Source: Nitrosomonas ureae
Lineage (GTDB): Bacteria; Pseudomonadota; Gammaproteobacteria; Burkholderiales; Nitrosomonadaceae
DNA: 64,000 nt
Reading direction: 5' to 3'
Assembly: GCF_900206265.1 (NCBI RefSeq)
Contig: NZ_LT907782.1
Location: 868,001 to 932,000 of the forward strand
Positions 56,416 to 64,000 of the stretch are shown here, in pieces. The first letter of the stretch is position 1; the number at the start of each line of letters is the position of its first letter. Under the pieces are notes generated by a model. It saw only the letters and a program-made list of their open reading frames with translations, was not told where the DNA came from and made no database searches. The translations under genes and the position numbers were made by a program.

Positions 56416-57108
56416 TTATTCGTCATCATCCTCATCTTCTTCGTCATCATCCTCTTCGCTTGCGGTTACATCACTAGCACTGTCCTCTTCTTCATCGTCC
56501 TCATCTTCTTCTTCGTCATCCTCATCTTCTTCGTCTTCGTCCGGCTTCAATACCATCTTGCCCGCAGCCAAACTTGCATTCAGATCCGTCATCGGTACTT
56601 CCTCATGCACCAAATTCTGATGACAGTCTATACACGTCGCTCCTTCCGTCTTCATCTTCTTGTGCGCTTCCTGTGCATCCGCCCCAGGCGGATTCGGATC
56701 CCTATGACAGTCACGGCAGGTAACACTGTCCCATTTCTTCAAGTTCATCCGTGCATCATGCGCCATAATCAGCCGACGCTCATTAAACTTCTCCAACGTC
56801 GAATAATCATTAACCAATTCCAAATAAAGCTCTCTCGCACCATCCACCGCATGCGTATATAACGCTAAATGAAAATTCTTGAATCCTTGCGGTATATGAC
56901 AGTCCTTACAACCGGGATTGACTCCTAATGCCCCATAATGTGTCGATTCTTTGAGTTCCGTCTGCGTATAAGTCATCGAGTGGCAGCTGGTACAGAACTC
57001 TTCGGTAGATAGCGCCGCTTCTCCTCCAAATACCACCGCTACCAGCAATATCCCCAATAACCCGCCTGTCAGTAGTGTCCCTATCGCACCTTTCTGTAAG
57101 CCGCTCAT
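56416..57108 (-). CDS. cycB: Tetraheme membrane cytochrome cM552 (NapC/NirT family), acidic tail
   Basis: A 230-residue membrane-anchored c-type cytochrome thought to pass electrons from c554 to ubiquinone. One N-terminal helix (about 8-28), then four heme sites CTSCH (about 38), CKDCH (about 67), CRDCH (about 131) and CIDCH (about 158), the NapC/NirT layout. The C terminus (190-230) is extremely acidic: 34 of 41 residues are Asp or Glu, in two runs separated by SASDVTAS, encoded by repetitive GAA/GAT/GAC codons. Its ATG overlaps the cycA stop by one base, so they are co-translated. The acidic tail lies on the periplasmic side and may dock c554, whose own C terminus is lysine-rich. Confidence 0.93.
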   Translation of the reverse strand: MSGLQKGAIGTLLTGGLLGILLVAVVFGGEAALSTEEFCTSCHSMTYTQTELKESTHYGALGVNPGCKDCHIPQGFKNFHLALYTHAVDGARELYLELVNDYSTLEKFNERRLIMAHDARMNLKKWDSVTCRDCHRDPNPPGADAQEAHKKMKTEGATCIDCHQNLVHEEVPMTDLNASLAAGKMVLKPDEDEEDEDDEEEDEDDEEEDSASDVTASEEDDDEEDEDDDE

Positions 57109-57830
57109 CAGTCTTTTCCTTTTTTATCTTTTTTATCTGCCACTTTCTCTTTGGCATTCGCTTGGAATTCATCATGAAACTTGAATTTGGGTTCCCCTAC
57201 GAATGTACCATCAAGCTTGTAATGCTCATGCATCGCTTTGACATCCTTCACCATCTTGTCAAAATCAAATGTATATTTCGCATCAACTTCCGGAGTGAAT
57301 GGTGTATACGGAGCTTTCGCACCTTTCCACGGTGAACCTTCGTAGTTTAAATGGCAAGCACTGCAAGCTTCTTCAAAATGAAAATCTTGACCTTTGTCTG
57401 CCAATACCTTGCGTTGCATGGTAGTCCCTTTGCTTTCAAAGGCCTGCCCTCCCTTACGGTGATCTCCTCGATAGCTCTTCCCAGGACCATGACAGGATTC
57501 ACAACCAACTGCCGCTAGCGGCTTCTTCGGTGCTTCTACCGTATAGCCACCTTTCTTGCCCCATCCATCAACATGACAACCTACACAGTCCTTGTCTTGC
57601 GTGTAGTCTTTATCCGGATCCAGCTTCGCTTTTATCTTGGCTTCCTTGCGTGTGCCCGGCTTTAACGATTCCATCGCTTTGGCATGTGCCGTGTCATTCC
57701 ATGATTTGGCTTGCGATTTGTGGCACGAACTACATTTCGTGCGACCTTCAAAATCCGCCGCCAACACCGTGCCCGAGAAAAATGCAGCCATCGCCAATAT
57801 GGCCAATATATAGGTTATCGGGTATTTCAT
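57108..57830 (-). CDS. cycA: Tetraheme cytochrome c554
   Basis: A 240-residue periplasmic tetraheme protein that takes electron pairs from hydroxylamine oxidoreductase. Signal peptide about 1-24 (ending VLA). Heme sites: CSSCH (about 35), CVGCH (about 83), CESCH (about 110) and CSACH (about 157), with the c554 spacing, and long loops of glycine/lysine between them. The C terminus (about 222-240) is lysine-rich (KEKVADKKDKKGKD). GGAGGAG precedes the ATG. A separate promoter-like pair lies upstream at 57875-57902. Confidence 0.95.
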   Translation of the reverse strand: MKYPITYILAILAMAAFFSGTVLAADFEGRTKCSSCHKSQAKSWNDTAHAKAMESLKPGTRKEAKIKAKLDPDKDYTQDKDCVGCHVDGWGKKGGYTVEAPKKPLAAVGCESCHGPGKSYRGDHRKGGQAFESKGTTMQRKVLADKGQDFHFEEACSACHLNYEGSPWKGAKAPYTPFTPEVDAKYTFDFDKMVKDVKAMHEHYKLDGTFVGEPKFKFHDEFQANAKEKVADKKDKKGKD

Positions 57831-57874
57831 CTCTCCTCCTTTATACTTTTTTAATTCAAATTTGATGGGTTCGT

Positions 57875-57902
57875 ATTGTACGCTATCATCGTTTTGTGTA
57901 AA
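57875..57902 (-). promoter_or_regulatory. Putative sigma-70 promoter of cycAB
   Basis: On the minus strand TTTACA (57902-57897), 16 bases, TACAAT (57880-57875) lies 45 bases before the cycA ATG in the 126-base haoB-cycA gap. Both hexamers match the sigma-70 consensus at 5 of 6 positions. It would let cycAB be transcribed independently of hao, in line with separate cycAB messages described in Nitrosomonas. Confidence 0.55.
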
Positions 57903-57956
57903 TGATTATGTGCCCACTTTGAGGGTTTTATATCGCTCAAGGTCATTTTTCTGTTC

Positions 57957-58988
57957 TTAAGGTAGCTTATATACCCAATAACCCCCTTGTTGGTAGATCA
58001 GTTGCGCCAAATCCAGTTCCGTCGGCGCGGTCTTATCAACAAATGGCAGCATTCTTGCCAACAATGTTTGACTGCTTTCTTCATCGCTCAGAAAAAATAC
58101 TCTGATCTCATTGTCTGAAACCGATTGCAACGTATAGGTGTCAAAATTATTTTCCTTAACTTGTACTTTCATTTGATTGATCATGCCATGCATGTTTCCC
58201 GTCATCGGAAAATTCTGATAGGCAACACCTATACTTTCAGGGTACATGAGCCCCAGTTTATAGAGATCAGTCACGTGTACAATCAGATAGGTCTCACGAT
58301 CGGAACCAATCAGTTGCCGCAGTTGCTTAATGCCGTCTTCCGCCGGTGCCGCCAATGCCTGACTAAAGTGTTTAAATCGATCCAATTCCGCCGAGTTCGC
58401 ATTGCTTTGCCAGAATTGTTTTTCATAGGCCTGAATCTCTTTGCTGTGCTCCAGCCAAGGAGCCGGTATCATGAGGGGTTCGTTCAGGTGATGGGTAAAA
58501 AATGTGTCGTGCCCTGTAAGCAGTTTGATTTGCCGCGAGGTATCCCACCAGGATAGTATCAGCGCATCTTTCGGGGCGTACTTCCTGATCGCTTCAGCCA
58601 GAATAGTAAGCTCCGATGGCTTTCTGTCAAAATTGTAAAGCACTTCATTGGTGCTATTCTTCCAATAGATCAGTACCGGCGCCCCATCATTCTGCCTCGC
58701 AACAATGAATTCAGCGATCGGCTTGCCTACCCCGTCAGCTTGTACTTTGTATTGACCAAGCTTTAAATCCGGCCAACCTGTCAGATCTATTTTACCAAAC
58801 TTGCTGCTGTCGCCTTCTTCTACCAATTGATATTGATAGGGAGCCGGTATCGGCTTAAACCAAAGATACACAAACCAGCCCAATAAAAGTAATCCTCCAG
58901 CCACCAGAAAAATTCCTAATGACGGGAGGAGCCTGTCTCCTGACCGCACCACCTGGGTGGTGCGGTCTGTCGTATCAGCGCCTATCAA
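57957..58988 (-). CDS. haoB: HaoB (orf2 of the hydroxylamine oxidation cluster)
   Basis: A 343-residue protein with one N-terminal membrane helix (about 22-45; [19 protein letters not shown]) and a large periplasmic domain without heme or cysteine motifs. [32 protein letters not shown] and [23 protein letters not shown] are distinctive. It is the conserved second gene of hao clusters in ammonia oxidisers; its role is unknown but it may aid HAO maturation or membrane attachment. The start overlaps the hao stop by four bases. Its first codons contain a perfect hairpin (58942-58967). Confidence 0.88.
   Translation of the reverse strand: MIGADTTDRTTQVVRSGDRLLPSLGIFLVAGGLLLLGWFVYLWFKPIPAPYQYQLVEEGDSSKFGKIDLTGWPDLKLGQYKVQADGVGKPIAEFIVARQNDGAPVLIYWKNSTNEVLYNFDRKPSELTILAEAIRKYAPKDALILSWWDTSRQIKLLTGHDTFFTHHLNEPLMIPAPWLEHSKEIQAYEKQFWQSNANSAELDRFKHFSQALAAPAEDGIKQLRQLIGSDRETYLIVHVTDLYKLGLMYPESIGVAYQNFPMTGNMHGMINQMKVQVKENNFDTYTLQSVSDNEIRVFFLSDEESSQTLLARMLPFVDKTAPTELDLAQLIYQQGGYWVYKLP
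58942..58967 (-). promoter_or_regulatory. Perfect GC-rich hairpin inside the start of haoB
   Basis: GACCGCACCAC (58942-58952) is exactly complementary to GTGGTGCGGTC (58957-58967), loop CTGG. It covers about codons 8-15 of haoB, beginning 18 bases after the hao stop. In RNA it gives a very stable 11-bp stem. It may protect the 3' end of hao mRNA from decay or reduce haoB translation, making much more HAO than HaoB; inference only. Confidence 0.6.
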
Positions 58989-60697
58989 GCTTCACTTTGC
59001 TTACGTTTACGCCAACCCGCCAAGGCCAGTGTCCCGGCCAGCAGCATGCCGCCACCTAAACCACCCAGCGAGATCTTCTCAGCTGTGCCATCCAGATCAA
59101 GTAAACTGGTACGTTTCGATTCAAGATTCTTCACCCGTTCCTGCAGCGCAATCATCTCGCGAATACGAGTATTTTCGTCTTGAATTTCAACATACGCGCG
59201 GTTAATCGGACCCCAACCTTCCGTATAGGTCCATCCACCCGGATTTACGTGCGCCAAACCTACATGCATCTTAGCCAGGTCATTTTCGTGCATTTCCAGT
59301 ACTTTCAGCTCAATCGCCGCAGGACTGTTACCTTTCGACCAGAACAACTGTGCAAAGTATGCATAGCCTTCTTTCTCCGGTGCCGGTGGGGCAGGACGAT
59401 TAGTTTTTTGACCTGTCAATAAGCCTTCCTTATACAGTGTATGCACAATTTCATTAGCTTCCTGATACTTAGCCAATCCTTCCAGCGTGCCTTTGTCCAT
59501 CAATTCTAAATATGAACGTGCAAAACGCTCCGAGTGACATTTGGTACAGGTAACCACCCACGAGTCTAAACGCGCTTCCGACCATTCGCTATTAATATTT
59601 TCCGCTATTCCCGGAACAAACGGATAGTTCGCCCAGCGAATCTTCCTTACCATGTTATGGCTATACTCGCCTTCGTATTCCATGTGACATCCCGCACAGG
59701 TCGGTGCATTTTGACCACCTAGTTCATAGGCATCTTTCAACTGTACTTCCCAGTTCCATTTGTCTCCCAGCATCGATACCATCTTGCCGTGCTTGGACAT
59801 GGAGTAAGCTTCCCAGTTGTTGTGATCCACACCACTATGGCAAGTGGCACACGCTTCCGGCTTACGCGATTCCGCAGCTGAAAATTCATGGCGCGTATGG
59901 CATGAGTCACATTTGTTCTGATTCGTATGACACATCGAACAACCTTCAGCTACTTCGCGTTGCGGCATCGCTGCCCAAACAGTGGTTTCTACGTTGGCTT
60001 TATAATCCAATGCGTGCGATGGGCGTCCATCAGGCCATTGGCCGTGCGGCCAAATCATCGTGTCTCTTTCCGATTCCCGCTCCACAAATTCCGCCAAGTG
60101 GCATTTACCACATACATCCGCTGTCGGCATAATAATGTCTTTGGTGTGATCCGCTTTCTTTTTCGCATTAACATCCACGTGACAGTCAATACACCCCACT
60201 TCCTTCAGGTTCTCGCCTTCCGCCAGCTTACCCAAAGAGCGCAAATTCTTCTCTACGTCTTCCAGCTTGGCTTTCTTGTAGTAAGTCGGATCTTCCGGTT
60301 TCAAATTACGTACTTTGTCTAAATTCGCATGCGTGCTGCGCTTCCATGCTTGCACCCATACCGGCGATTCGTCCGTATGACATTCCACACATTCCTTCCG
60401 GCTCGCTATCTCTTTATTCGAGGTCGGCGATTTGTAAAATGTCGCAGGATCCAAATATATTCCATATGGTATCGGTTCCCAGTATTGCGCCAATGTTCCC
60501 CGACCCGCTCCTTGCTCAGGATCCTTGTAGCGCTTCACCACCGCTTCGTATACTTCCTTCGGTGTCGCTTTCTCACGATCCAGCTTCAATGCTTCATACA
60601 ATTCGTCCGGAACACTCAGTATGTTCGCATGCGCCGTTCCTATCAGCATAGCTCCTAACAGCCCCGCTATTACCCCAGCCCATCGCTTGGCTTTCAT
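58985..60697 (-). CDS. hao: Octaheme hydroxylamine oxidoreductase
   Basis: A 570-residue precursor: signal peptide 1-24 (ending AHA), then 546 residues, the size of Nitrosomonas HAO. Eight CXXCH motifs appear in order: [49 protein letters not shown] near the C terminus supplies the tyrosine expected to cross-link the P460 heme of the neighbouring trimer subunit. The enzyme oxidises hydroxylamine in the periplasm and hands electrons to c554. A hydrophobic helix and RKRK close the protein (about 540-565). I start at the ATG at 60697, preceded by AGGAG; the frame extends to 60757 but that stretch is charged and lacks a signal. Confidence 0.97.
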   Translation of the reverse strand: MKAKRWAGVIAGLLGAMLIGTAHANILSVPDELYEALKLDREKATPKEVYEAVVKRYKDPEQGAGRGTLAQYWEPIPYGIYLDPATFYKSPTSNKEIASRKECVECHTDESPVWVQAWKRSTHANLDKVRNLKPEDPTYYKKAKLEDVEKNLRSLGKLAEGENLKEVGCIDCHVDVNAKKKADHTKDIIMPTADVCGKCHLAEFVERESERDTMIWPHGQWPDGRPSHALDYKANVETTVWAAMPQREVAEGCSMCHTNQNKCDSCHTRHEFSAAESRKPEACATCHSGVDHNNWEAYSMSKHGKMVSMLGDKWNWEVQLKDAYELGGQNAPTCAGCHMEYEGEYSHNMVRKIRWANYPFVPGIAENINSEWSEARLDSWVVTCTKCHSERFARSYLELMDKGTLEGLAKYQEANEIVHTLYKEGLLTGQKTNRPAPPAPEKEGYAYFAQLFWSKGNSPAAIELKVLEMHENDLAKMHVGLAHVNPGGWTYTEGWGPINRAYVEIQDENTRIREMIALQERVKNLESKRTSLLDLDGTAEKISLGGLGGGMLLAGTLALAGWRKRKQSEA

Positions 60698-60824
60698 CTC
60701 TCTCTCCTTTGGTTTTCCATAATTTCTTTCCCTTTCCTTATCTTCCCGGCCTCTCATAAGACCCCCTTCCCTTCAGCATAAAACCCCACCATCCGTCCAC
60801 CTTCAACAGATAGCATCCTCCCCT

Positions 60825-60853
60825 AGACTACTTAGTCATCCTTGTACTGTCAA
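60825..60853 (-). promoter_or_regulatory. Putative sigma-70 promoter of hao
   Basis: On the minus strand a perfect -35 TTGACA (60853-60848), a 17-base spacer and TAGTCT (60830-60825; 4 of 6) lie in the gap between rpoC and hao. A start near 60818 would give a leader of about 120 bases containing AAGGAGAGAG before the ATG. Nothing else in the 206-base gap resembles a gene or clear terminator. Confidence 0.65.
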
Positions 60854-60903
60854 GCTATTTGAAAGATTAGCATTACACGAACACTACATCAGTTTTTTCC
60901 ATA

Positions 60904-63900
60904 CTAAACGGCACTATCAACACTATCAATTGAGACATCTGATTCGGCAATAATCTCAGGTATTTTTCCTTGCTTTTTCCTCTTACTATGAAAAGATAAT
61001 CCCGTACCAGCAGGAACTAATCTGCCAACGATAACATTCTCTTTTAATCCGCGCAAATCATCTTTCTTGCCCATAATTGCCGCTTCAGTCAATACTCGAG
61101 TTGTTTCTTGGAATGAGGCTGCAGAAATGAATGAGTCCGTCGATAATGATGCTTTTGTAATACCTAACAACATAAATTCATAAGTAGCTGGCATTTTCTT
61201 TTCGGCAATTAATCGTTCGTTCTCGACGAGTAAATCGGCACGCTCTACCTGCTCTCCCGGGATAAATGCCGAATCACCCGAATTGGTAATTTGCACTCGC
61301 CTCAGCATTTGACGAACAATAACTTCAATATGTTTGTCATTAATCCTAACACCTTGCAATCGATATACATCTTGGACTTCATCAGTAATATATCGCGCCA
61401 ATGCTTCAACCCCTTGTAAACGCAAAATATCACGTGGATCTGCCGGTCCGTCAACAATAATTTCACCTTTATTCACTACTTGTCCGTCATGTGCCATTAC
61501 GTGTTTATCTTTTGGAATTAAGTATTCATGCACAATTTCTTCAAGATCAGTAATAATTAGCCTTTGCTTACCTTTGGTGTCCTTACCAAAAGAAACAATG
61601 CCCGTAACCTCAGCTAACATGCCTGCATCTTTTGGCGCCCTTGCTTCAAATAGCTCTGCCACGCGCGGCAAACCTCCTGTAATATCACGTGTTTTAGAAG
61701 TCTCTTGTGGAATCCTTGCCAATACTTCGCCTACACTCACCTGTTGTCCATCCCTCACCGTGATAATACAACCGATCTGGAACGTTATGCTCACAGATTG
61801 ACTACTACCCAACATCTTTATTTCATTCCCATCATCATCCAAGAACTTCACTAGTGGACGTAAACCTTTCGATTGTATAACTCCTCGACGTTTTGGATCA
61901 ATAACTACTAATGTCGACAATCCAGTAACTTCATCGATTTGTTTCGCTACAGTGACCCCTTCTTCAACATTTTCGAATCGCACCTTCCCAGTATATTCTG
62001 TTATTATAGGGCGAGTATGCGGATCCCAAGTGGTTAATATCTGGCCTGCTTTAACCATCTCACCATCCCGTACTAGCAATGTTGCACCGTAAGAAGCTTT
62101 ATGTCTTTCACGCTCGCGTCCATTTTCATCTTGAATAATGATTTCACCGCTTCGTGAAATAGCGATTAATTCATTTTGAGCATTGGTCACATATCTCATC
62201 GTTGGAGAATAATGTACTGTGCCACTTGACTTGCTTTCAACCTGACTTACCACCGCAGTTCTGGAGGCTGCACCACCAATATGAAATGTACGCATTGTCA
62301 ATTGCGTACCTGGTTCACCAATTGATTGAGCGGCAATAACTCCTATTGCTTCGCCCACATTGACCGGAGTACCACGCCCCAAATCCCGTCCATAACACTT
62401 CGCACATAAACCATATCGAGTTTCACAGGTAAGTGGTGTACGGACTTTTACTTCATCAATACCCAAAGATTCAATCAAATCTACAGCATCTTCATCCAAC
62501 AATACCCCCGATGCAAAAACCACTTCTTGACTCTCGGGATTAATTACATCGTTAACTACAACTCTACCTAAAATTCGCTCGCGTAATGCTTCAATAATTT
62601 CACCACCTTCCACTAAAGCTTTCATAACTACGCCACTATCAGTATTACAATCTTCCTCTGTAACCACAAGATCTTGAGTAACATCAACTAATCGTCGAGT
62701 CAAATAACCTGAGTTAGCAGTCTTTAATGCCGTATCTGCTAATCCCTTCCTGGCACCGTGTGTTGAAATAAAATACTGTAGGACATTTAAACCTTCACGG
62801 AAGTTAGCTGTAATTGGTGTTTCAATAATCGAACCATCAGGTTTTGCCATCAATCCGCGCATACCTGATAACTGACGTATCTGTGCCGCTGAACCACGAG
62901 CACCAGAATCCGCCATCATATAGATTGAATTAAATGATTCTTGCGTTAACTGTGCACCTGTCTCGTCAAGTTGAATCTTTCCGCTAGACGTGTCAAGTAC
63001 TGGCTCTACACCAAGCTGATTCATCATAGCTTTGGCAACTTGATCCCCTGCTCTACCCCAAATATCCACCACTTTGTTATAGCGCTCTCCTTGTGTCACC
63101 AAACCCGATATATATTGCCCTTCAATTTCTTTTACTTCTTGTTCCGCCTCAGCAATAATGTTGCTTTTCTGAGTCGGTATCAACATGTCATCCGCACAAA
63201 TAGAGATACCGGCACGCGTTGCATAACTAAATCCCGCATACATGAGCTTATCAGCAAAAATCACTGTTTCCCTCAATCCACAACGTCTAAAACTTGCATT
63301 AATCAGTTTTGATATCTCTTTCTTTTTTAATGTTTTATTGAGCAATGAGAATGGAAGTGCAGGAGGAAAAATTTCAAATAATAATGTTCTTCCTACTGTT
63401 GTTTCATACCGTGTAATTTTTTCATACCGTTCGCCATCCGCATTAATGTCATATTCCCTGATTCTCACCTTGATTCTTGCATTTAATTCTACATTCCTAC
63501 TTTCATAAGCACGTGAGACTTCACTGACATCCTGAAATAGCATACCTTCACCCCGAGCTCCCATTTTCTCCCTAGTAGTATAATAAAGTCCGAGTACGAT
63601 ATCCTGAGAGGGTACAATAATGGGTTCTCCATTAGCTGGGGATAAAACATTATTGGTAGACATCATTAATGTTCTGCACTCCATTTGTGCTTCTAATGAA
63701 AGCGGTACATGAACAGCCATTTGGTCACCGTCAAAATCAGCATTAAATGCAGCACAAACTAATGGATGCAATTGAATTGCTTTACCCTCGACCAGAACTG
63801 GCTCAAACGCTTGAATACCCAATCGATGCAGAGTTGGTGCACGATTTAACATAACTGGATGCTCACGAATTACATCTTCAAGAATATCCCATACTACTGC

Positions 63901-64000
63901 AGTTTCATTCTCAACTTCGCGCTTGGCAGCCTTGATGGTACTTGCAATTCCCATTAGCTCCAGTTTATTGAAAATAAAAGGTTTAAATAACTCGAGTGCC
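60904..64000 (-). CDS. rpoC: RNA polymerase beta' subunit (C-terminal part, cut by right edge)
   Basis: The frame is open through the right edge; the visible part has more than 1030 residues, so roughly the N-terminal quarter to third is missing. It begins with [19 protein letters not shown] and contains the catalytic magnesium motif [16 protein letters not shown], followed by the bridge and trigger regions ([30 protein letters not shown]). The second zinc site cysteines are present in EEDCNTDSG and [11 protein letters not shown]. The protein ends in a normal acidic/serine tail ([12 protein letters not shown]). The hao cluster follows, not rpsL-rpsG-fusA as in many Betaproteobacteria. Confidence 0.97.
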   Translation of the reverse strand, partial: ALELFKPFIFNKLELMGIASTIKAAKREVENETAVVWDILEDVIREHPVMLNRAPTLHRLGIQAFEPVLVEGKAIQLHPLVCAAFNADFDGDQMAVHVPLSLEAQMECRTLMMSTNNVLSPANGEPIIVPSQDIVLGLYYTTREKMGARGEGMLFQDVSEVSRAYESRNVELNARIKVRIREYDINADGERYEKITRYETTVGRTLLFEIFPPALPFSLLNKTLKKKEISKLINASFRRCGLRETVIFADKLMYAGFSYATRAGISICADDMLIPTQKSNIIAEAEQEVKEIEGQYISGLVTQGERYNKVVDIWGRAGDQVAKAMMNQLGVEPVLDTSSGKIQLDETGAQLTQESFNSIYMMADSGARGSAAQIRQLSGMRGLMAKPDGSIIETPITANFREGLNVLQYFISTHGARKGLADTALKTANSGYLTRRLVDVTQDLVVTEEDCNTDSGVVMKALVEGGEIIEALRERILGRVVVNDVINPESQEVVFASGVLLDEDAVDLIESLGIDEVKVRTPLTCETRYGLCAKCYGRDLGRGTPVNVGEAIGVIAAQSIGEPGTQLTMRTFHIGGAASRTAVVSQVESKSSGTVHYSPTMRYVTNAQNELIAISRSGEIIIQDENGRERERHKASYGATLLVRDGEMVKAGQILTTWDPHTRPIITEYTGKVRFENVEEGVTVAKQIDEVTGLSTLVVIDPKRRGVIQSKGLRPLVKFLDDDGNEIKMLGSSQSVSITFQIGCIITVRDGQQVSVGEVLARIPQETSKTRDITGGLPRVAELFEARAPKDAGMLAEVTGIVSFGKDTKGKQRLIITDLEEIVHEYLIPKDKHVMAHDGQVVNKGEIIVDGPADPRDILRLQGVEALARYITDEVQDVYRLQGVRINDKHIEVIVRQMLRRVQITNSGDSAFIPGEQVERADLLVENERLIAEKKMPATYEFMLLGITKASLSTDSFISAASFQETTRVLTEAAIMGKKDDLRGLKENVIVGRLVPAGTGLSFHSKRKKQGKIPEIIAESDVSIDSVDSAV

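Noticed and set aside
56416..56545. Repetitive GAA/GAT codons at the cycB 3' end as a sequencing or assembly artefact
   Set aside because: The frame stays open with a normal stop, and two runs are separated by a non-repetitive SASDVTAS segment, so it reads as real coding sequence.

Overview
The window comes from the chromosome of an ammonia-oxidising betaproteobacterium of the Nitrosomonas type. The decisive evidence is a complete hydroxylamine-oxidation cluster at 56.4-60.7 kb: an octaheme hydroxylamine oxidoreductase of exactly the Nitrosomonas precursor architecture (24-residue signal, 546-residue mature chain, eight CXXCH), haoB, tetraheme cytochrome c554 (cycA) and the membrane tetraheme cytochrome cM552 (cycB). 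An SmbP-like small metal-binding protein, a family first described in Nitrosomonas, supports this. The rest is mostly conserved betaproteobacterial housekeeping DNA. I see no insertion sequence, prophage, CRISPR array or rRNA operon.

Layout. 0-12.7 kb (+): an orphan PstS-like phosphate-binding protein behind a good Pho box, siroheme synthase cysG (with nadC opposing), then a sulfate-uptake locus: a YezD-type small protein, an alginate-export-type outer-membrane barrel, sulfate-binding protein, cysT, cysW, cysA and a CysB-type regulator. Two paralogous, catalytically dead EAL-domain proteins are built into this locus, one between sbp and cysT and one after cysA. 12.9-22.8 kb (+): a membrane-anchored FMN glutamate-synthase-like protein, a membrane GGDEF-EAL protein with both motifs intact, clpB behind a sigma-32-type promoter, dapA-bamC, and a DUF5658-like membrane protein. 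22.9-31.5 kb (-): a complete type I secretion exporter (TolC-like, HlyD-like, ABC), a translationally coupled glycosyltransferase/atypical-SDR pair, a decayed ynfA (UPF0060) pseudogene in an otherwise empty 1-kb gap, and a double-receiver LuxR-type regulator.

31.5-34 kb (+): a candidate small RNA ending in a strong terminator, a Rof-like Rho antiterminator, mutY and a 5-formyl-THF cyclo-ligase. 34.1-40 kb (-): ubiX and the lptC-lptA-lptB-rpoN-hpf-ptsN-hprK envelope/nitrogen-PTS cluster. 40.2-45 kb (+): nadA, clsB, tsaC-type gene, a HAD phosphatase and the smbP-like gene. 45.1-55.4 kb (-): nlpD-pcm-surE, tRNA-Pro(GGG), and the translation cluster thrS-infC-rpmI-rplT-pheS-pheT-ihfA-merR. 55.5-64 kb (-): an unknown multi-pass membrane protein, the hao cluster with recognisable promoters and a terminator, and the C-terminal two thirds or so of rpoC running off the right edge.

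How it fits together. HAO oxidises the hydroxylamine made by ammonia monooxygenase; electrons pass through c554 and cM552 to quinone. Sulfate import (sbp-cysTWA) and siroheme (cysG, needed by sulfite reductase) serve assimilatory sulfur metabolism. NadA and NadC are the quinolinate branch of NAD synthesis. PtsN and HprK form a regulatory rather than sugar-transporting PTS. The most unusual features are the pair of degenerate EAL proteins in the sulfate operon, the oppositely charged C-terminal tails of CycA and CycB, a perfect GC-rich hairpin in the first codons of haoB, the ynfA fossil and the candidate sRNA.
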